A stretch of 64,000 bases of DNA from Clostridium sp. N3C (GCF_900095445.1 NZ_FMJL01000002.1:62001-126000), one strand, 5' to 3'. Shown: positions 45,974 through 55,493, numbered from the stretch's first letter. Program-made: numbers and translations. The notes: generated by a model not told the origin, from the sequence alone.

Positions 45974-46309
45974 ATGTATATTAAATTTGAAAATAAGGAT
46001 GACAAATTAATCGTTCAATTAGTAGGGGAGTTGGATCATCACAGTGCAGCGGAGGTGCGAAATAAAATAGATGATAGACTGGAAAGAGAAAAGGTAACTA
46101 AGCTAATAATGAATTTTTCCGGTGTTACTTTCATGGATAGTTCAGGTATTGGTGTAGTTATTGGTAGGTATAAGAAGTTAGTTGCAAAGAATGGTTCTGT
46201 TTGTGTGACAGAGGTTAAGGATTCTATTAAAAGAGTATTTGAGTTATCAGGTATGTTTAAAATTATAAAAGTATTTGATAGTGTGGAAGAAGCTGTTAAT
46301 AAGTTCTAA
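45974..46309 (+). CDS. spoIIAA: Anti-sigma F factor antagonist
   Basis: A 111-residue STAS-domain protein. The phosphorylated serine lies in the MDSSGIG motif (residues 54-60). Unphosphorylated SpoIIAA binds SpoIIAB and frees sigma-F in the forespore. It is first in the spoIIAA-spoIIAB-sigF operon, behind a sigma-H promoter. A GCTCC/GGAGC mini-hairpin overlaps its ribosome site at 45954-45966. Confidence 0.96.
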   Translation: MYIKFENKDDKLIVQLVGELDHHSAAEVRNKIDDRLEREKVTKLIMNFSGVTFMDSSGIGVVIGRYKKLVAKNGSVCVTEVKDSIKRVFELSGMFKIIKVFDSVEEAVNKF

Positions 46310-46324
46310 ATTGGGGGGATTGTT

Positions 46325-46753
46325 ATGTACGAAAACAAGATAAAGATTGAATTTCAGAGCAAGTCAGAGAATGAGAGTTTCGCTAGAGTTGCAGTTGCTG
46401 CTTTTGTATCTCAGTTAGATCCAACAATAGAAGAGGTTACAGATATAAAAACTGCTGTATCTGAAGCAGTAACTAATGCTATTATTCATGGTTATGAGAA
46501 TAAAGATGGCACCGTTGTTATTGAGGCTTCAATAAAGGGAAATGAAGTGACTATAGTTGTAAGCGATGAAGGTAAAGGTATAGAGAATGTAGAACAGGCT
46601 ATGCAACCTTTATATACATCAAGACCGGATTTAGAGAGATCTGGAATGGGATTTACCGTTATGGAGACCTTTATGGACAGCTTGCAGGTTGATTCTAAGC
46701 TAGCTAAAGGCACTAAAGTTACAATGAAAAAAGTATTTAAATCTTTAAGTTAG
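46325..46753 (+). CDS. spoIIAB: Anti-sigma F factor / serine kinase
   Basis: A 142-residue GHKL kinase. The N box [14 protein letters not shown] (about 45-58), the G1 motif VSDEGKGI (about 79-86) and a [13 protein letters not shown]2 segment (about 103-114) are present. It phosphorylates SpoIIAA and holds sigma-F inactive before septation. It lies 15 bases after spoIIAA with a GGGGGA site. Confidence 0.96.
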   Translation: MYENKIKIEFQSKSENESFARVAVAAFVSQLDPTIEEVTDIKTAVSEAVTNAIIHGYENKDGTVVIEASIKGNEVTIVVSDEGKGIENVEQAMQPLYTSRPDLERSGMGFTVMETFMDSLQVDSKLAKGTKVTMKKVFKSLS

Positions 46754-46763
46754 GTGGAGAAGT

Positions 46764-47519
46764 ATGGAAGGAGAAGTTGTAAAGAAGGAGAGCTATAACT
46801 ACGATGATAATTTGGAACTTATACAACTTGCAAGATCAGGAGATAAAGAGGCTTTAAATAAGGTCATAGAAATGAATTTACCTTTAGTATCATCCATAAG
46901 TAAGAAATTTTTAAATCGTGGATATGAATATGAGGATATTTTTCAAATAGGTTCTATTGGCCTGGTGAAAGCAGTAAATAATTTTGATCCATCTTATAAT
47001 GTAAAGTTTTCTACTTATGCAGTACCAATGATAATAGGTGAGATAAAAAGATTTTTTCGTGATGATGGTATTATTAAAGTTAGCAGAAATGTTAAGAATT
47101 TAGCTCGTAAGTTACATTATGATAAGGAAAAATTAACAAAAAAATTGAATAGAGCCCCTACAATTGAAGAATTATCAGAGTATTCCGGAATAAAGAAAGA
47201 AGAGGTTTTAATGGCTTCAGAATCTCTACAGGGTATGCATTATCTTTATGATACCATTCATCAAGATGATGGTTCGCCTGTACTCTTAATAGATAAACTT
47301 ACTGAGAAAAGTGATGAAGATAAAGAAGTAATAGATAGGTTAGCATTAAAAGAAGCTATAGGAAGCCTTGACGTGAAGGCAAGGCAAATTATAATGTTGA
47401 GATATTTTAAAGATAAGACACAAATACAAGTGGCAAAAATGCTTGGAATTAGTCAAGTACAAGTTTCACGAATTGAAAAAAGGGTATTGAAGCAAATTAA
47501 AGAAAAACTTGAAGAATAA
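46764..47519 (+). CDS. sigF: RNA polymerase sporulation sigma factor F
   Basis: A 251-residue sigma-70 family factor of the SigF/G/B group, 10 bases after spoIIAB. Region 2 (about 30-100, with YEYEDIFQIGSIGLVKAV and FSTYAVPMIIGEIKRFFRDDG) recognises the -10. Region 3 follows, and region 4 (about 195-250, with LGISQVQVSRIEKRVL) recognises the -35. It is the first forespore-specific sigma factor. Length is normal. Confidence 0.96.
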   Translation: MEGEVVKKESYNYDDNLELIQLARSGDKEALNKVIEMNLPLVSSISKKFLNRGYEYEDIFQIGSIGLVKAVNNFDPSYNVKFSTYAVPMIIGEIKRFFRDDGIIKVSRNVKNLARKLHYDKEKLTKKLNRAPTIEELSEYSGIKKEEVLMASESLQGMHYLYDTIHQDDGSPVLLIDKLTEKSDEDKEVIDRLALKEAIGSLDVKARQIIMLRYFKDKTQIQVAKMLGISQVQVSRIEKRVLKQIKEKLEE

Positions 47520-47554
47520 AAAATATTTATGTGTTTGTATCAATATTTTATAAA

Positions 47555-47598
47555 ATTCTAGGGCGAAGCTAATTTTAGCTTCGCCCTAGAATTTTTTA
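47555..47598. terminator. Bidirectional terminator between sigF and the PBP gene
   Basis: A perfect 16-bp stem (47555-47570 with 47577-47592) has a 6-base loop. TTTTTTA follows on the plus strand and AATTTTAT on the minus strand, serving both convergent genes. Confidence 0.88.
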
Positions 47599-47600
47599 TA

Positions 47601-50210
47601 TTAATTATCAGTTGGTTCTTGATTAGGGTCTGTGGTTGTATTGTCATTTGATTTATTATCACCATTAATATTGCTATTATTACCATTATTACCATTAGTA
47701 CCATTATTGCCATTACCAGGAGGTGGCGGATTTGGAACTGGATTATTCTGTTGTAATTGTGAAGGATCTGGGTTATTAATAATATTATTATTGTTGCTGT
47801 TATTATTATTGTTATTGTTATTGTTGTTAGCATTGCTGTCGATATTATTGTTGTTATTATTATCATTTGGGTTTATGGAAGATGGTGCTTGAATATTGTC
47901 ATATGATGCAGGTAGTACATAAGCCTGATCCTGTAAATTTACACTAGGTGTATAGTTTCGTGTAATAAATACTTTTTTAACTATTAAACTATTAGGAGTA
48001 TTTGCATTGGCTAATTTGCCAGTGCTTGCATTTATACTAGCTTCAACATGAACATCGCAGGTCTTTGTAGGAACAGTACCTTCAATAAAGTAGGTTGTAA
48101 CTAAACGACTACCTCTTTGATCATGGGTACATAATTCTGTAGGTAATAATCCTGAATCCGCACACACCGTTGCTTTAACAATACCTTGAGGTTGAGCGAT
48201 ATCCGTTACTTCTAAGCCCTTGTGTGCAACTGCCATAATCTCACCAAGTATTTGTGCTGAAGTATTACTACTTATACCACTTAATGAAGCGGGTTTATCA
48301 TTACCTATCCAAACTGCACCGCTGTAATAAGGTGTTAGACCACAGAACCAAAGATCTTTATAATCTGATGAAGAACCGGTTTTACCTGCAATAGGCATAT
48401 TTCCCATAGCATCATTAGCTCTAGTTGCAGTACCGCCTGCGTCGTAAACTGGTCCCTTAAGCAAATCGTACATAATATATGAAGCTTGAGGCGATAATAC
48501 CTTTCTAGTGGCAGCCTTGTTTTCTAATAAAACTTTTCCAGTTTTATCTACTACCTTAGTATATAGGATTGGAGAAGTATATACACCATTATTTCCAAAG
48601 GTACCATAGGCTGCAGCCATTTGCATTGAAGTAGCACCATCAATTTGACCAAGGGATAGTGCAGCTATGCTGGATTTATCTCTTTCGGATAAAGTTAAAC
48701 CAAACTTTTCACCATATTCTGCACCGGTCTTTAAGCCTATTTGATCTTCTAATTTCACCGCTACCAGATTTATAGATCTTGTTATAGCTTCCTTTAATGT
48801 AACATAACCTCTATAGTAACCTTTTGTTGCATTTTGAGGATTATAATTATTGTATTTTTTTTGCAATTCTGGAGATAGTGGAGAGTCTTCTATTACGCTC
48901 CCACCGGTTATTTGTTTTGTATCAATAGCTGGTGAGTACACCGTTAGTGGTTTTATTGTAGAACCTACAGCCCTTCTAAAAGAGTTTGAAGTAGCTCTAT
49001 TGTAGGAATTAGCTGGTTGGTTTCCACGACCGCCTATAATAATTTTTACTTCGCCTGTACGATAGTCCATTATTACAGCAGAAGCTTGAGGTTGTACTAC
49101 ATTATTAGGATCACTAATGTCACCAGATTGCTTTGAACCATAGTACTTAGAATCATCAATAATTTTTTGAGCTTGATCCTGTAAGTTTCTATCCATGGTT
49201 GTATATATTTGAAGACCACCATACATAAGTAATTTTTCAACATCTTCAGAAGTATAATTATAAGCCTTCATTAAATCATTTTTTACCTGTTCCATAGCTG
49301 GTCTAGAGAACCATTCATATTTCAATTTATTTGAAACATTAGTAGTTTGGTTAAGTTTAAAAGATTCCTGTAGTTTACCAGAATCTAAGTCATTAATTGC
49401 TTGCTTATATTCTGTTTCAGTGATATGCCCATTTTCCTTCATTTTTCCAATTACGTTTTTCGTTCTTGTAATATAGGCCTTAGGATGTTCCTTGGCATAG
49501 TCAGTAAAAACGGAATACTTATATGGATGTTGAGTAACTCCAGCTAAATAGGCACATTCAATAAGGGTTAATTCATTTAAATTTTTTTTGTTAAAGTACA
49601 TTTCTGATGCTTTTTGCACTCCATAAACATTACCACCTAAATTTATGGTATTTAGATAGGCTTCTAATATTTCATCTTTACTTAAAGCTTTTTCCAACTG
49701 TACTGCTAAATACATTTCTTGTACTTTACGTTTTACACTAATCTCATTTGTTAATATAGTGTTTTTGATTAGCTGTTGGGTAATAGTAGAAGCACCTTGT
49801 AAACCGCTTTCGTTAGTAATAATTTTCTTAGCATTTGTGTAAATTATACCAAGAAGTCTTTTATAGTCTATACCATGATGTGATAGAAAACGCTCATCTT
49901 CTATACTAATAAAGGCATATTTTAAATTATCCGGTATATCTTTTATTGAAACAGTCTCACGTTTTAATAAAGTAGGAGCTTCGTCCATAAGTTGTCCTTG
50001 GCTGTCATAAAGTACTGATGGTTCATCTAAAACTAGTATGCTATTGAGATCTAGTTCTGGCGTAGTTTTTATCATAGCTACTATTACACCAGCTAATCCA
50101 ACAGTGCCTATTAAGCCTAAAATTAAAAATGTTATAAAAAAATATTTGATAAATCTTCTAAGCTTACTTTGCTTTTTTTTCTTAGTTTTTTTAGTTTTAT
50201 TAGTTTTCAT
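47601..50210 (-). CDS. Class A penicillin-binding protein (PBP1A-like) with Asn-rich tail
   Basis: An 869-residue bifunctional peptidoglycan synthase. It has a basic N-terminus and one membrane helix (about 22-45), then a GT51 glycosyltransferase domain (about 65-250, with SIEDERFLSHHGID and QGASTITQQL). The transpeptidase domain follows (about 370-680), with SxxK in GSTIKPL, SxN in SINL and KTG in GKTGSS. The C-terminal 95 residues (from about SINPND) are low complexity, rich in Asn, Gly and Pro, and of variable-repeat type. The catalytic parts look complete. Confidence 0.94.
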   Translation of the reverse strand: MKTNKTKKTKKKKQSKLRRFIKYFFITFLILGLIGTVGLAGVIVAMIKTTPELDLNSILVLDEPSVLYDSQGQLMDEAPTLLKRETVSIKDIPDNLKYAFISIEDERFLSHHGIDYKRLLGIIYTNAKKIITNESGLQGASTITQQLIKNTILTNEISVKRKVQEMYLAVQLEKALSKDEILEAYLNTINLGGNVYGVQKASEMYFNKKNLNELTLIECAYLAGVTQHPYKYSVFTDYAKEHPKAYITRTKNVIGKMKENGHITETEYKQAINDLDSGKLQESFKLNQTTNVSNKLKYEWFSRPAMEQVKNDLMKAYNYTSEDVEKLLMYGGLQIYTTMDRNLQDQAQKIIDDSKYYGSKQSGDISDPNNVVQPQASAVIMDYRTGEVKIIIGGRGNQPANSYNRATSNSFRRAVGSTIKPLTVYSPAIDTKQITGGSVIEDSPLSPELQKKYNNYNPQNATKGYYRGYVTLKEAITRSINLVAVKLEDQIGLKTGAEYGEKFGLTLSERDKSSIAALSLGQIDGATSMQMAAAYGTFGNNGVYTSPILYTKVVDKTGKVLLENKAATRKVLSPQASYIMYDLLKGPVYDAGGTATRANDAMGNMPIAGKTGSSSDYKDLWFCGLTPYYSGAVWIGNDKPASLSGISSNTSAQILGEIMAVAHKGLEVTDIAQPQGIVKATVCADSGLLPTELCTHDQRGSRLVTTYFIEGTVPTKTCDVHVEASINASTGKLANANTPNSLIVKKVFITRNYTPSVNLQDQAYVLPASYDNIQAPSSINPNDNNNNNNIDSNANNNNNNNNNNSNNNNIINNPDPSQLQQNNPVPNPPPPGNGNNGTNGNNGNNSNINGDNKSNDNTTTDPNQEPTDN
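47604..47884 (-). repeat. Asn-codon low-complexity tract in the PBP gene
   Basis: The 3' end of the PBP gene is a degenerate run of AAT/AAC codons (ATT/GTT/GTA triplets on the plus strand), with the densest part at about 47780-47860. Triplet runs like this can change length without breaking the frame. Confidence 0.8.
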
Positions 50211-50532
50211 AGTTCCTCCTAAAAATACATAGCTTTATTCTTGCCAATTCTAAAGTATTATAACACAAGTATGCAAAAAAATGAATTTTCGCATATATGT
50301 CTTTAAAGTATTCCTGAATAAATAGATGCATATAAATTATTGTATATATTAAGTACGTTGATTTTATAAAAATAATTTGATACATTCCTAAAATATCTTA
50401 TGCATTCTAAACAAGCTCACCTATTTAGCTTTTCTAGAATGTATACCCTAAACATATAAATGATTATCTTTATTCTATTATAAAACAATGAAAGAAAAAT
50501 AACAATAATTAGCAATTACTGGAGGTGTGTTC
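50211..50532. other. Divergent intergenic region between the PBP and yunB genes
   Basis: About 320 non-coding bases. The PBP side has a minus-strand TATAAT (50262-50257) whose -35 is weak. An interrupted inverted repeat lies at 50403-50441. No further feature could be named. Confidence 0.5.
50403..50441. promoter_or_regulatory. Interrupted inverted repeat in the PBP-yunB region
   Basis: CATTCTA-3-AAGCT pairs with AGCTT-3-TAGAATG around a 9-base centre. No T run follows. The symmetric two-block form could be a regulator site or a small RNA hairpin. Confidence 0.35.
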
Positions 50533-51180
50533 TTGAAGTTTAAACGGCAACTTGCCATTATATTAATTATTTTGCTGATTTTAGTAAATATTTTTGTTTT
50601 TCTAATGGATAAAAGTATTATGCCTACATTACTAGCAATAGCTGATGGTGAAATGAGGGCAAAGGCTGCAGTAACAATTAATAATTGCATAATAAAAGAA
50701 TTTGGGGATGATTTTAATTATGATGAAATAATTAAAGTAGAAAAGGATAATGAAGGAAATATTGTAATGCTAAAAGCAGATACTATGAAATTAAATGAAA
50801 TTGCTTGTGATGTAGCATTAACTGCTCAAAATGAACTGAAAAAGATGGGACAGGTAGGTTTAGACATACCTTTTAGCTATGTAGCTAAAAATAATATTTT
50901 ATCAGGCTTCGGGCCTAATATTACAGTAAAAATGAAACCTATTGGTTACATTGAAACAAAATATATCTCCACCTTTGAAAGTGCTGGCATTAATCAAACA
51001 AGACATAGAATATTTGTAGAAGTAAAGACTAAAATCCGAATGACTTTACCTTCAAACAATAATGAAATTGAAATTACCCATCAAGTACCCATATGCGAGA
51101 CTATAATTGTAGGAAAGATTCCTGATAATGCAATTAACTTAGATATGAATACCGCCGGTTTTTCATTGCCTAATAAATAG
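50533..51180 (+). CDS. yunB: Sporulation protein YunB
   Basis: A 215-residue membrane-anchored protein matching YunB, a conserved spore-former protein of unknown activity controlled by sigma-E in Bacillus. One hydrophobic helix (about 7-27) is followed by an extracytoplasmic domain with the ADGEMRAKAAVTINN, FGPNITVKMKPIG and HQVPICETIIVGKIP segments. The likely start is TTG at 50533, six bases after GGAGGT; a GTG at 50527 abuts that site. Confidence 0.88.
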   Translation: MKFKRQLAIILIILLILVNIFVFLMDKSIMPTLLAIADGEMRAKAAVTINNCIIKEFGDDFNYDEIIKVEKDNEGNIVMLKADTMKLNEIACDVALTAQNELKKMGQVGLDIPFSYVAKNNILSGFGPNITVKMKPIGYIETKYISTFESAGINQTRHRIFVEVKTKIRMTLPSNNNEIEITHQVPICETIIVGKIPDNAINLDMNTAGFSLPNK

Positions 51181-51196
51181 ATTTGAAAAATAAAGC

Positions 51197-51237
51197 AAAA
51201 GAAATTCAGTGCTATGACTGAATTTCTTTTTTTATTT
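51197..51237. terminator. Bidirectional terminator between yunB and hpt
   Basis: A perfect 14-bp stem (51197-51210 with 51217-51230) starts and ends in A/T runs, so it can serve both convergent genes. Confidence 0.85.
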
Positions 51238-51243
51238 AAGTTT

Positions 51244-51771
51244 TTATTTTTCTTCCCAGTTAAAAATATAAGGTACATTTCTATAATAATCACCATAATT
51301 TAAACCATAACCTACTACAAAAACATCAGGTATGGTAAAGCCGCAAAAATCTGGAGTTACATCTACAGCTCTTCTATCTGGCTTATCTAGAAGAGAACAA
51401 GATTTTACTGAATTGGCACCTTTAGATTGTACATATTCCATAACAAATTTCATTGTTATTCCAGTATCAATTATATCGTCTACTACTAATACGTCATAGC
51501 CTGTTATATCATCTGGTAGATCATTTACAATCTTAACATTTCCAGAGCTTTCTTCACTGTCACCATAGCTGGAAGTTGTCATGAAACCGATTTTTACAGG
51601 AAGATCTATGGCTCTAACTAAATCAGCAGTAAAAATGAAACTTCCTCTTAATAAAGATAGAACATATAATTTTTTGTCTTTGTAGTCCTGTTCTATATTG
51701 GCGCCTAATTCTTTAATTCTAGCTTTAATTTGATCTTCGGATATTAATATATTCCTACTTTTTTCTTCCAT
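51244..51771 (-). CDS. hpt: Hypoxanthine phosphoribosyltransferase
   Basis: A 175-residue type I PRTase for purine salvage. The PRPP-binding signature DVLVVDDIIDTGITM (about 94-108) is intact, together with the LLRGSFIFTADLVRAI loop (about 41-56) and the C-terminal purine-site DFCGFTIPDVFVVGYGLNY. It has a GGAGGAG site. It is divergent from hflX and monocistronic. Confidence 0.95.
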   Translation of the reverse strand: MEEKSRNILISEDQIKARIKELGANIEQDYKDKKLYVLSLLRGSFIFTADLVRAIDLPVKIGFMTTSSYGDSEESSGNVKIVNDLPDDITGYDVLVVDDIIDTGITMKFVMEYVQSKGANSVKSCSLLDKPDRRAVDVTPDFCGFTIPDVFVVGYGLNYGDYYRNVPYIFNWEEK

Positions 51772-51892
51772 TTTCTCCTCCTAAGTTCAACCAATGTCTT
51801 ATTTACAATATTGTTTTTATAGTATAAAATTAATTGGAAGTTGTCAAGTATAGATATAGAAGACAGCTTAAACTTATTGAGGAGTGATGATT

Positions 51893-53689
51893 TTGATATA
51901 TGGCAACATTGAAGGAGTAAAAAAGTTAATATTGGATGAATTAGAGGAAATATATGATGTAAAAGTAGCCAGAGATGAGATTGTCACTGAAGATATTATC
52001 ACTAAAATACATAGATTAACTTTAGCTTTAGGCAGAGAAATTAGCATTGCCATAGATAGAAAAGGAAATATAAAAGCTGTTTGTATTGGGGATAGTAGCA
52101 GCGTTGATATGCCTATTATAGATATCAAAGAAAGAAGATTGTCTGGCATAAGAATTATACATACTCATCCCAATGGAATTTCTAGATTATCAGCTTTAGA
52201 TACTTCTGCTCTTATTAGACTTAAATTGGATTGTATAGCTGCAATATCTGTTCAAGAGGGAAAAACTCCAATGATAACTCTTGGTTTTTGTGATATAACA
52301 GATGATAGATTAACCTTTACTCTAACGGATGAATTAACTATAGAGCAAACCATTAACTATAACTTCTTAGATAGAATAAAAGTAATAGAGCAAGCAATGG
52401 CAGAAAATAATATAAAAGAAGATGATGGTGAAAGAGCTGTATTAGTAGGCTGTGATACAGAGGAAAGTCTACAGGAATTACATGAATTGGCTTTAGCCTG
52501 TGAGGTAACTGTAGTAAATCAAGTTTTTCAAAAAAGGTCAAAAATAGATCCGGTGTTTTATATAGGTAGCGGTAAAGTAAAAGAAATAGCTATGCTTGTT
52601 CAAGCTGTAGGAGCTAATGTAGTGATTTTTGATGATGAACTTTCCGGTTCTCAGGTTAGGAATCTAGAGGAAAACTTGGGTGTTAAGGTTATAGATAGAA
52701 CAACCTTAATTTTAGATATATTTGCTAGAAGAGCAAAGTCAAAAGAGGCTAAAATTCAGGTAGAATTGGCTCAACTAAAATATAGGCTTCCAAGACTTAC
52801 CGGTTTAGGCGCAGTATTATCTAGAACCGGTGGAGGTATAGGTACTAGAGGACCAGGAGAAAAGAAACTGGAGACAGACAGAAGACATATAAAAGAGCAG
52901 ATATATGATTTGAAAAGGGAATTAGAAAAAATTCAAAAAGTAAGAGAAGTACAAAGGGAAAAAAGAAACAAGGAAAAAGTTCCAAAGGTTTCCCTAGTAG
53001 GATATACAAATGCGGGTAAGTCAACACTGAGAAATGTACTATGTGATATAGCCTTACCTAAGGAAGCTTATGGAAAAGAAAAGGTGTTGGAAGCAGATAT
53101 GCTTTTTGCAACTTTAGATACTACCACAAGGGCTTTAAGTTTAAAGGATAACAGAACTATAACTCTCACCGATACTGTTGGGTTTGTAAGAAAGCTTCCT
53201 CATGATCTTGTAGAAGCTTTTAAATCAACTTTAGAAGAGGTAATTTATTCTGATTTATTGGTACACGTTGTAGATTGTTCCTCACCGGAAGTTAGGGAGC
53301 AAATTGAAACGGTGGAAAAGGTATTAACAGAGTTAAATGCCATTGATATACCTAAAATAATGGCACTAAACAAGATGGATAAGGTTGAACCATCCTACCT
53401 AAAGGCATTGAAAGATAATTATATAAATACCGAGCAATATTTAGATGTTATTGAGATTTCTGCCAAGGAAACTACTAATTTAGATAAATTACTGGAGCTT
53501 ATCTCTAAGCATTTGCCAGAAAAATTGTCCAAAGAAACCTTTTTAATCCCATATAGTTATAGTGCCACTGCAGCATATTTGCATAGAAATGCTAACATTA
53601 CTTTAGAAGAGTATAGGGAAGATGGAATATATATTGAAGCTATGATAGATGAAGAAGTTAAAAATAAGACCAAGGAATACATAATATAA
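51893..53689 (+). CDS. hflX: GTPase HflX with N-terminal JAMM-like domain
   Basis: About 598 residues, against roughly 420 for ordinary HflX. The HflX core runs from about residue 180 to the end: GTP-bdg_N domain, the GGGIGTRGPGE motif (about 314-324), coiled coil, and the G domain with G1 GYTNAGKST (about 370-378), DTVGFV (G3) and NKMD (G4). HflX splits stalled ribosomes. The extra N-terminal domain (about 1-165) carries H90-x-H92-P-x6-S100-xx-D103 with an upstream Glu49, the spacing of a JAMM/MPN metalloprotease site as in RadC. The start could be GTG 51884, ATG 51887 or TTG 51893; the last has the best spacing to GAGGAG. Confidence 0.88.
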   Translation: MIYGNIEGVKKLILDELEEIYDVKVARDEIVTEDIITKIHRLTLALGREISIAIDRKGNIKAVCIGDSSSVDMPIIDIKERRLSGIRIIHTHPNGISRLSALDTSALIRLKLDCIAAISVQEGKTPMITLGFCDITDDRLTFTLTDELTIEQTINYNFLDRIKVIEQAMAENNIKEDDGERAVLVGCDTEESLQELHELALACEVTVVNQVFQKRSKIDPVFYIGSGKVKEIAMLVQAVGANVVIFDDELSGSQVRNLEENLGVKVIDRTTLILDIFARRAKSKEAKIQVELAQLKYRLPRLTGLGAVLSRTGGGIGTRGPGEKKLETDRRHIKEQIYDLKRELEKIQKVREVQREKRNKEKVPKVSLVGYTNAGKSTLRNVLCDIALPKEAYGKEKVLEADMLFATLDTTTRALSLKDNRTITLTDTVGFVRKLPHDLVEAFKSTLEEVIYSDLLVHVVDCSSPEVREQIETVEKVLTELNAIDIPKIMALNKMDKVEPSYLKALKDNYINTEQYLDVIEISAKETTNLDKLLELISKHLPEKLSKETFLIPYSYSATAAYLHRNANITLEEYREDGIYIEAMIDEEVKNKTKEYII

Positions 53690-53716
53690 GAAGGTTTTAG
53701 CCTTCTTATATTTTTA
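53688..53716 (+). terminator. Terminator overlapping the hflX stop codon
   Basis: A 7-bp stem (53688-53694 with 53701-53707) begins within the stop codon and is followed by a T-rich tail. Confidence 0.65.
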
Positions 53717-53789
53717 TAACTTTAGGCAATAATATAAAATGATTAGTTATCATTATGAAGCGAATAATTAAGTTCTAGGGAGTGATATT

Positions 53790-54005
53790 ATGAAGGTATG
53801 TCCTGTATGTAATGCTATGTATAATTTAAACTATCGTTGCTCTAATTGCTCAGAATTATTAGTAGATAATGGTAGGGTAGAAGATTATTTAGGACCATAT
53901 AGTGCGGATATGCCTATCGAAAATAATGTTTACTGCAATCATATATATAAATGTAGTAACTGTGGTAATATAGAAAATTTTAACTTTAAAATGGTTAATT
54001 ACTAA
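53790..54005 (+). CDS. Small zinc-ribbon protein, unknown function
   Basis: A 71-residue protein with three CxxC pairs (CPVC, CSNC, and a C-terminal CSNC), plus an isolated Cys-His in YCNHIY. This pattern suggests one or two zinc ribbons. I do not recognise a named family. It has a GGGAG ribosome site and lies 69 bases before the MocR gene, with which it may be cotranscribed. It could be a nucleic-acid or protein-binding adaptor, but that is a guess. Confidence 0.7.
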   Translation: MKVCPVCNAMYNLNYRCSNCSELLVDNGRVEDYLGPYSADMPIENNVYCNHIYKCSNCGNIENFNFKMVNY

Positions 54006-54074
54006 ATAGTTGTGTATAGACAATTTATTGCTATAATTATATATGAAAATAATATTAAGTTATGTGATGAAATT

Positions 54075-55493
54075 ATGAGTAGTTTAGGTATAAAGATAAA
54101 GGAAACAGAAGTTCCTAAATACATTCAAATATATAATGAAATAAAAAAGTTAATAGATGAAAATAGGTTGAAGGATGGTTTTAAATTACCAACTATAAGA
54201 GTTTTGGCTAATGAACTTAAAGTTAATAAGGCCACTGTTATTAGCGCCTATAAAAAACTTCAGGATGATGGATATGTGATTCAGAAAATTGGAAGCGGCA
54301 CCTTTGTTAAGAAAATTGATGGTGGTAGAAATATTAAGAAAATATATAAGGATTTATTTAAAAAGATAACCACAGAGAAATTGGGAAAATATATAGACTT
54401 TACTGGAGAAACTGCTAGTACTACTTTATTTTCTGTAGAAGTTTTTAAAGATGTTATAAATAAGGTGCTGGAGCGGGATGGGACAAAAGCTCTTATTTAT
54501 CAAGAGTTGCTTGGTTATGAAGGCTTAAGAAAGAGTATAGTGGAAAACTTTTGGAATAATTCTATGAGAGCTGATGATGTTTTAATTGTTTCAGGAGCTC
54601 AGCAAGGCTTAGATATTGTAACAAAGGCCTTAATTAATAATCAAGAAGGAGTGGTAATTGAAAAGCCTACTTATAGTGGTGCTTTAGCAGTTTTTAATTG
54701 GAGAAGAGCTAATATCCACGAAGTGGAAATAGAAATGGATGGCATCAATATTGAGAAACTGGAGAACATACTAAGAAAAAATAAAATAAAGTTTCTCTAT
54801 TTAATGAGTTATTTTCAGAATCCTACCGGTGCAACCTATTCTGAAGAAAAGAAAAAGAAAATTCTTAATCTGGCTAGCATATATGATTTTTACATCATAG
54901 AAGATGACTATTTATCTGAACTTATTTACGACACCAATATAATATATAAAAGTTTTAAACAATTGGATCAAAATAATAGAGTAATTTACATTAAAAGTTT
55001 TTCAAAGATTTTTTTGCCAGGTATTCGACTGGGTTATTTAATAGCACCACCTGAATTTAGAGAGAAAATTCAAAATGCAAAAATAAATTCTGATATAGCT
55101 ACATCTAGCCTAATGCAAAGAGCGTTAGAGCTATATATTAATTCAGGATATTGGAGAGAGTATATTGAAAAGCTTAATAAAATTTACTTAGGAAGATATA
55201 CATATATGACTAATAAAATAGAAGAATATTTAAGTGATTTTATTGAACAGGAGAGTCCAGGCGGAGGTATGAATTTGTATTTAAAATTAAAGGATAATGT
55301 AAATATAAAATCCCATGATTTATTTCAATTATGTAAAAAAGATTTTGTGCTAATAACTCCTGGCTCTATTTTCTATAAAAATATATCAGAGGGAAGCAGA
55401 TATTTTAGAATAGGTTTTTCTCAAACAGATGAAAAGCAAATAGAAGAGGGCTTAAGGAGAATAGCCACAATTTTAAAAAAATATAAGCAATAG
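54075..55493 (+). CDS. MocR/GntR-family PLP-binding transcriptional regulator
   Basis: About 472 residues. An N-terminal GntR winged helix (about 1-75, with YIQIYNEIKKLID, LPTIRVLANELKVNKATVISAYKKL) is fused to a class I aminotransferase-like domain (about 110-470) with YFQNPTGATYS and the PLP Lys in SFSKIFLPGIRLGYL. Members sense vitamers or amino acids through PLP. The ATG at 54075 gives a normal MocR length; an upstream GTG at 54012 is possible. Neither start has a strong ribosome site. It is 9 bases before the YigZ gene. Confidence 0.87.
   Translation: MSSLGIKIKETEVPKYIQIYNEIKKLIDENRLKDGFKLPTIRVLANELKVNKATVISAYKKLQDDGYVIQKIGSGTFVKKIDGGRNIKKIYKDLFKKITTEKLGKYIDFTGETASTTLFSVEVFKDVINKVLERDGTKALIYQELLGYEGLRKSIVENFWNNSMRADDVLIVSGAQQGLDIVTKALINNQEGVVIEKPTYSGALAVFNWRRANIHEVEIEMDGINIEKLENILRKNKIKFLYLMSYFQNPTGATYSEEKKKKILNLASIYDFYIIEDDYLSELIYDTNIIYKSFKQLDQNNRVIYIKSFSKIFLPGIRLGYLIAPPEFREKIQNAKINSDIATSSLMQRALELYINSGYWREYIEKLNKIYLGRYTYMTNKIEEYLSDFIEQESPGGGMNLYLKLKDNVNIKSHDLFQLCKKDFVLITPGSIFYKNISEGSRYFRIGFSQTDEKQIEEGLRRIATILKKYKQ

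Noticed and set aside
47558-47892. Open frames on both strands over the Asn-codon tract.
   Set aside because: They are the shifted or antisense reading of the low-complexity end of the PBP gene and the adjacent terminator, giving poly-Ile/Thr or poly-Leu text.
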